From contig PTEX01000498.1 in the NCBI GenBank assembly GCA_003342815.1, forward strand, positions 51,280-115,279: a stretch of 64,000 bases of DNA, written 5' to 3'. The first letter of the stretch is position 1. Each line of letters opens with the position of its first letter. Shown here in pieces: positions 59,630 through 64,000 of this stretch. Both the position numbers and the translations under genes were made by a program. Under the pieces are notes generated by a model, which was not told where the DNA came from, searched no databases, and saw only the letters and a list, made by a program, of their open reading frames with translations. This DNA is from Eudromia elegans. Lineage: Eukaryota > Chordata > Aves > Tinamiformes > Tinamidae.

Positions 59630-60070
59630 GACTTGGCACATCCTGTCATACATCAGCACTGCAGGATGCTCACTGAAGATTTCTGAAGCCCTACCCAGGA
59701 ATACTAACTCCAGAGGAACAGTCACTGAAGAAGTAACTACAACCCCACTTAGTTGTGATTCAACCTGCACATCCTGCCACCTTCCCCAGCCCTCTGAGAT
59801 CTCAGGAATTTAATTGTGGTTGACATCTTTCAGTGACATCACCCCCACCTGGCTGCTTGTTTCTACTCTGCATCATCTCCTCTCTTTTTGCTGCACAGAA
59901 ATACCATGATAGATTCATAGGAGCAAGAGGTAGGATCTGCTGAGGGAGCACTACCACTGAAGGTCTACCTAAGGCATACCCAAACTGCGCTGATATGTAA
60001 GTTAGTAATCCGTCACCCAGCAGCTTGTCAGGCTCTTTGCAACAAAAAAAAGAGATGTGCTGCCACTGCA
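59630..60070. other. Unannotated segment
   Basis: Open frames of 127, 72 and 89 codons overlap on both strands. None is recognised. Confidence 0.3.
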
Positions 60071-60074
60071 AACT

Positions 60075-60745
60075 GTGGAAAGTTGATCCACAGGATTGTT
60101 CAGGCTAAAGTGGACCTAAAGTTGTCTCTAGCCCCAACTCCTGCTACTATCCTGCAAGGTCAGCACCAAAATCAGATCAGGTTGCTGGGTTTTATCCAGC
60201 TGAGTGCTGAATCCTCCAAGAATCAAGACCCCACATCTTTCTGGACCCCCATTACATCACTTAATTATCTGCAGAGTGTTTTTTTTTTTTCTTTTCTCAT
60301 ATCCACACAGAAGCTCTCCTGCTTTAATTTATGTCCACTATCTCTTGTTTAATCACCATGCATCTCAGTAAGTAGCTTACCTGGATAACTTCCTCATGGA
60401 AGCACCTAGGCATGCTGCTTTCAGGTGCTCCTGAAGCCATCCCTTCTCCCGACCAAACAAGTGCTGATCCATCAGCTTCTTCTCAAAGGGCACAAGTGAT
60501 CCAGCCCCCAACCATCTTGCTCCCAATCAAGCCGAAGTACCACTTTGACTTCTTGGTTGAAACCAAACTCTTTCAACTACCAACCATCTTGGTGACAATC
60601 ATTCAAGTTCATCAAAATCTTTTTTGTACTGGGAGAGTCAAACTGAATACAGTATTCCATATGTGCTTGGTGATGACAGCTTTCTCTGTTCTACTGGCTA
60701 TGCACCTGCTGATACAGCCCTGGGTACTGTTGACCTTCATTCAAA
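60075..60745 (-). mobile_element. CR1 LINE fragment, old and long
   Basis: A strongly diverged antisense CR1 of about 670 bases. Near the 3' end: GGATTGTTCAGGCTAAAGTG and GACCTAAAGTTGTCTCTAGC. In the middle: ATGTCCACTATCTCTTGTTT and ATCACCATGCATCTCAG. Then CACAAGTGATCCAGCCCCCA, ACCATCTTGGTGACAATCAT, CAGTATTCCATATGTGC and CTGATACAGCCCTGGGTACT, all in consensus order, ending at TGTTGACCTTCATT. A forward frame of 151 codons here (60412-60867) is antisense to the element and not a gene. This belongs to an older CR1 subfamily than the 57-kb copy. Confidence 0.8.
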
Positions 60746-60749
60746 TAAA

Positions 60750-61270
60750 AGGTAAAAAGGAAGAGGAAACAAAATTAAAAGTCCTGTTGGTCAAAGATGT
60801 GTTCTCCTGGCTATCATTACCTACAAATACACATTTGGAATTTTTAACAGCAACTATCAACAGTTAAGCAGTGCAGAAAAAGTAGTCTGTTATGCACAAA
60901 CTTTACAAACATATAAAATATTCTGGTCTCACTAAGAGAATGAAAGAGATAGAAACTCAAAAAGCAAATCACTTGCTACAGAACAATTCATTCAACTGTA
61001 CTAGAAATCCTATCTAATAATGACAGTCTTCTAAATAACACATTGTTTTGATGGATATTCATTCTATTTGCACAATGAAATTCTGACTTATATTGCTGCC
61101 ATCAGAAACAAAGTTGAACAGACAGAATTCATTTAAAAATACAGCTATGGAAACATAGCATATTGTTCATCAGAGACTCAAAATGCTTATATCCCCATTA
61201 AATAACTCTTACTTGACGTTCGTGATGTAGGTCACAAATTCAGGTTCTTGAATATCTGCTGTCAGAAAGT
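60750..61270. other. Unannotated AT-rich segment
   Basis: No gene or repeat is recognised. Confidence 0.35.
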
Positions 61271-61274
61271 CTAG

Positions 61275-61499
61275 CATAAAATAAAATAAAATAAAATAAA
61301 ATAAAAGAAAAGAAAATAAAATAAAATAAAATAAAATAAAATAAAATAAAATAAAATAAAATAAAATAAAATAAAATAAAATAAAATAAAATAAAATAAA
61401 ATANAAAATAAAATAAAATAAAATAAAATAAAATAAAATAAAATAAAATAAAATAAAATAAAATAAAATAAAATAAAATAAAATAAAATAAAATAAAAT
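61275..61499 (+). repeat. (AAAAT)n pentanucleotide array
   Basis: About 45 units of ATAAA/AAAAT over 225 bases, with one imperfect stretch (AAAAGAAAAGAAAAT, about 61302-61316) and one undetermined base at 61404. Minus-strand frames through it give FILFY repeats of up to 119 codons, which are by-products of a 5-bp unit read in 15-bp steps. Confidence 0.97.
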
Positions 61500-61504
61500 C
61501 TTTC

Positions 61505-63340
61505 CAAGAGGTATTAGAAAAAGGCAATCCACATAAGTACATAGCACATAAGCAAATACCAAGGCCATTTCTGAGTGAGATCTACCTATTTGCCTGTTTA
61601 CACAGTGGCTGCAAAATCATTAATCCTTTTCTTACTTCACTGCGTGAAGCAGAGAACTATTCTCCCACTTTTAGTTTCCCCTTAAATGGCCCAATCTTGG
61701 TGTGACTAGGTAGATCTGTACCTGTCTTCAAGCCTTCTCAGGCTTTTAGGTAGAGACCCTCAAATAGTCTAACAACTTCCCTACTAATTTAAGATCTACT
61801 CCAGGCATGATCTTTTTGCGTTGCCACTTCTCTTACCCAAAAGTCAACAGTCAGAACATGCAACCAGGCACTAAATTCTTGGTGCAGTTCCACTCTCCTC
61901 TGGAAGTAATTCCAAATGGTGAATCTATTTATTCATCAGCGATCCACCATTTCCAGTGGCCATCCTTGTTCTTCGGAGTTAACTTAAGCTTCTCTGCACT
62001 GTGCCATTCATCAGTACAAAAACACCAGTAACCTGTGACTGAGCAGGAGATTTATGTCACATGGGACTTGCATGAATGAGTTAACCATTTTATTTCTTCC
62101 TTCTACAGTTCTGTCTACAAAATACCAATGCATTGAAGTATTTTTATGCCACTTCAAAATCTAGGCAAGAGAAACAATTTGAATTGAAAACAGGAATTGA
62201 TTTGGTTTTGGTTTTGCATTTTGTTTGGTTTTCTACTCTCCTATTAGCTTTAGGGGAGAGAAATATTCTCCAAAACACAAAAATATTTAAATATTGAGTT
62301 TCATTAACAAGATTTATGAAGCTTATTGTTAGAAATTGAGTATTGTTGCAATGATTTCCCTTGATTACAATTACAGAAACTAAGTTAGTCGATGCCAAGT
62401 AATTGTCTGTGTTTTTGCCAAATAAAACTATTTCAGAGATATAATAGTCCCAGCATATTGTGTAAATGCATATTTTATTTAGATTTTTCATCCCAAGCGT
62501 TAAAAATATGTATTCATTAAAGCATAATTTCTTTAGACAATGCCATGGGCTATTAAAAAATAAATTCTACCTGATTTAATTAGTCTTTTGAGGTAATAGT
62601 TGCATTTAAAGCTTTAAAAGCTCTGTCAACTACTTTGCAACAACCTTCAAATACATTATTAGCATTGTACACATTGTCATCTCCCAAAGCACAAACCTGC
62701 GTCTTCTGCATTAGGAAAACTCTCTCTTTGTCAATATAGTTGATACAGAATATGTGGCTCATTTCCTAAACACTGGTGTGTCTTTCCCTCTAAAAATTAC
62801 TTGTTTGGTAAACACTAAATGCTAGAAAAATAAGAATTTGGCCATCTAATTCAGAGCAAAGTCTGTATAATGTAATTGTATACATGTACTAGCCAAAGTC
62901 CTTCAGTCCCTAAATAAAAAGGAGAAATAATAGGACTTAATGTTCCCCCTCTTCTAATGAGACTTTAGGCCTTATCTACATGGAAAGTTAATTGTGTTAA
63001 ACTGGCAGAGGGAAACCCTTGCCATCAGGCTAACAAAGCTCTGTAGTGATTTTTCACTCAAGTATTTTTTGTGGGAAACTTTGTGATATTTCCTATCATA
63101 AAAATTCTACAGAAAAATGTTGCTGAAGACATTTAATCAAAAGAGATTATTGCCTTTAATTAAAATAAGCCTGCCATTAGGATAACTCTCCCCTATCTGT
63201 AGTTACCTAAATACAGGTGTCTACCATAAAGTGATCAACTAAAACTCTAATGTCAATGGAAAAAGATGAGACTCTTCAAAGGGTAATTAATCCTGTGCTA
63301 AGACAGGAAGGAAGAATCACTCTGGAAATACCTTTTTCCA
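61505..63340. other. Unannotated AT-rich stretch
   Basis: No gene is recognised. The parts at about 62400-62760 and 63020-63300 are free of recognised repeats and may be conserved noncoding DNA, which only alignment could show. Confidence 0.25.
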
Positions 63341-63344
63341 TCAA

Positions 63345-63675
63345 CAGTGCTTTTTCACATCATGCATAATAAAAACTGTGAAACTCATTACCACAGGATG
63401 CTGCGGAGGCCCGGGAGAACAGCACTAATGCATTTAAAAGCCCCAGACTAATTCATGGAGAATGGAAGCAGCAAGCAGATGGTCTTAAAATAGTCATCAG
63501 CTCAGGAAGTCCATAAACAGTATGTCTGGTAGGTGGGAAATGTCCTTTTGTATACTGCTTGTTTCTTATACTCTTCTCTAAACATCTGGTATTAGACCCT
63601 GTTAGAAACAGAGTATAAGACTCGATGGTATGTTGGCCAGCCCACTGGGGTAGCTTTTTTGTTCTAAAGTTAACT
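63345..63675 (+). mobile_element. Ancient CR1/L3-like LINE 3' end
   Basis: GTGAAACTCATTACCACAGG, ATGCTGCGGAGGCCC, AATTCATGGAGAATGG, CTAAACATCTGGTATTAGAC, CTGTTAGAAACAGAGTATAA and GACTCGATGGTATGTTGGCC follow the 3' end of the old L3/CR1 group (GTGGAACTCATTGCCACAGGATGTTGTGGAGGCC ... TTCATGGA ... CATCTGGTACTGGCCACTGTTGGAGACAGGATACTGGACTAGATGGACC). It is a different and much older lineage than the CR1 copies that end in ATTCTATG. Confidence 0.7.
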
Positions 63676-63805
63676 CGTAGCCTCATTTAAGCTAGTTAGT
63701 CCTTCAAGGAAAAGAAACCATGTATACAATAGTTTTCTTTATATAAAGGGATACTATTCTATTTAATTTCACATTTCATTTTGATCCAAGATACTTTTTC
63801 ACGTG

Positions 63806-64000
63806 AATCATAGAATCATAGAATCATAGAATGGCTAGGGTTGGAAGGGACCTGTAGAGGTCATCTAGTCCAACCCCCCTGTACACGCAGGGTCCCCTAG
63901 AGCATGTGGCACAGGGTGAAGTCCAGGCGGGTTTTGAAGATCTCCAGAGAAGGAGACTCCACCACCTCTCTGGGCAGCCTGTTCCAGTGCTCTGTCACCC
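63806..64000 (-). mobile_element. CR1 LINE 3' end, cut by window edge
   Basis: Three intact TCATAGAA-type terminal repeats are followed by AGGGTTGGAAGGGACCTGTA, GAGGTCATCTAGTCCAACCC, GAGCATGTGGCACAGGGTGA and CTGGGCAGCCTGTTCCAGTG. Antisense to the window and continuing past its end. The sharp terminal repeats and close match to the 57-kb copy suggest a fairly recent insertion. Confidence 0.95.

Noticed and set aside
60412-60867. 151-codon forward frame
   Set aside because: Antisense to an old CR1 copy, so it is a shadow of that element.
61209-61568. Open frames of 78-119 codons encoding FILFY repeats
   Set aside because: A by-product of a 5-bp tandem repeat that lacks stops; no flanking coding sequence.
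1-64000. CRISPR array, prophage, operon or bacterial contamination
   Set aside because: No regularly spaced repeats, no dense genes, and avian CR1 copies at both halves of the window.

Overview
This window is avian nuclear DNA. It is AT-rich, has no compact operon-like gene layout, and carries CR1 retrotransposon copies with the usual bird 3' end: TCATAGAAT-type 8-bp repeats followed by GGTTGGAAGGGACCTCTAGA and GTCATCTAGTCCAACCCCC when read antisense. The rest is simple repeats, poly-A/T runs and very old amniote repeats. It reads as intergenic or intronic sequence. I found no complete protein-coding gene, rRNA, tRNA, CRISPR array or prokaryotic feature.

Layout. 0-1 kb: an exon-like segment with splice-like borders (339-451) and a broken coding-like stretch (660-905), neither recognised. 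2-10 kb: several MIR/CORE-SINE-like remnants. 10-17 kb: five CR1 remnants in both orientations and a long pyrimidine-rich tract. 22 kb: the clearest MIR-like remnant, interrupted by a CATA microsatellite. 26.7 kb: a short open frame with a strong Kozak start and an exact splice-donor-like end, the best candidate for an unannotated coding exon. 31.8-33.9 kb: a repeat block with an AGAGG array around a 162-base assembly gap, a diverged 95-bp tandem duplication, a GATAG array and one copy of a dispersed repeat whose second copy lies near 38.6 kb. 35.1-35.6 kb: an ancient repeat and a retrocopy-like AATAAA plus poly-A end. 40-46 kb: GT and GGGAGA microsatellites, CR1 scraps and a CpG-richer open segment on the minus strand. 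46-57 kb: little recognisable. 57.2-64 kb: a CR1-rich end, including a 1.2-kb copy whose reverse-transcriptase frame is broken by one visible frameshift, plus a 225-bp AAAAT array.

Nothing here works together as a pathway or gene system. The content records retrotransposition, microsatellite growth and old repeats, with a few weak exon candidates. No previously undescribed system is supported. All repeat-family calls come from recognising consensus motifs by eye, not from a search.
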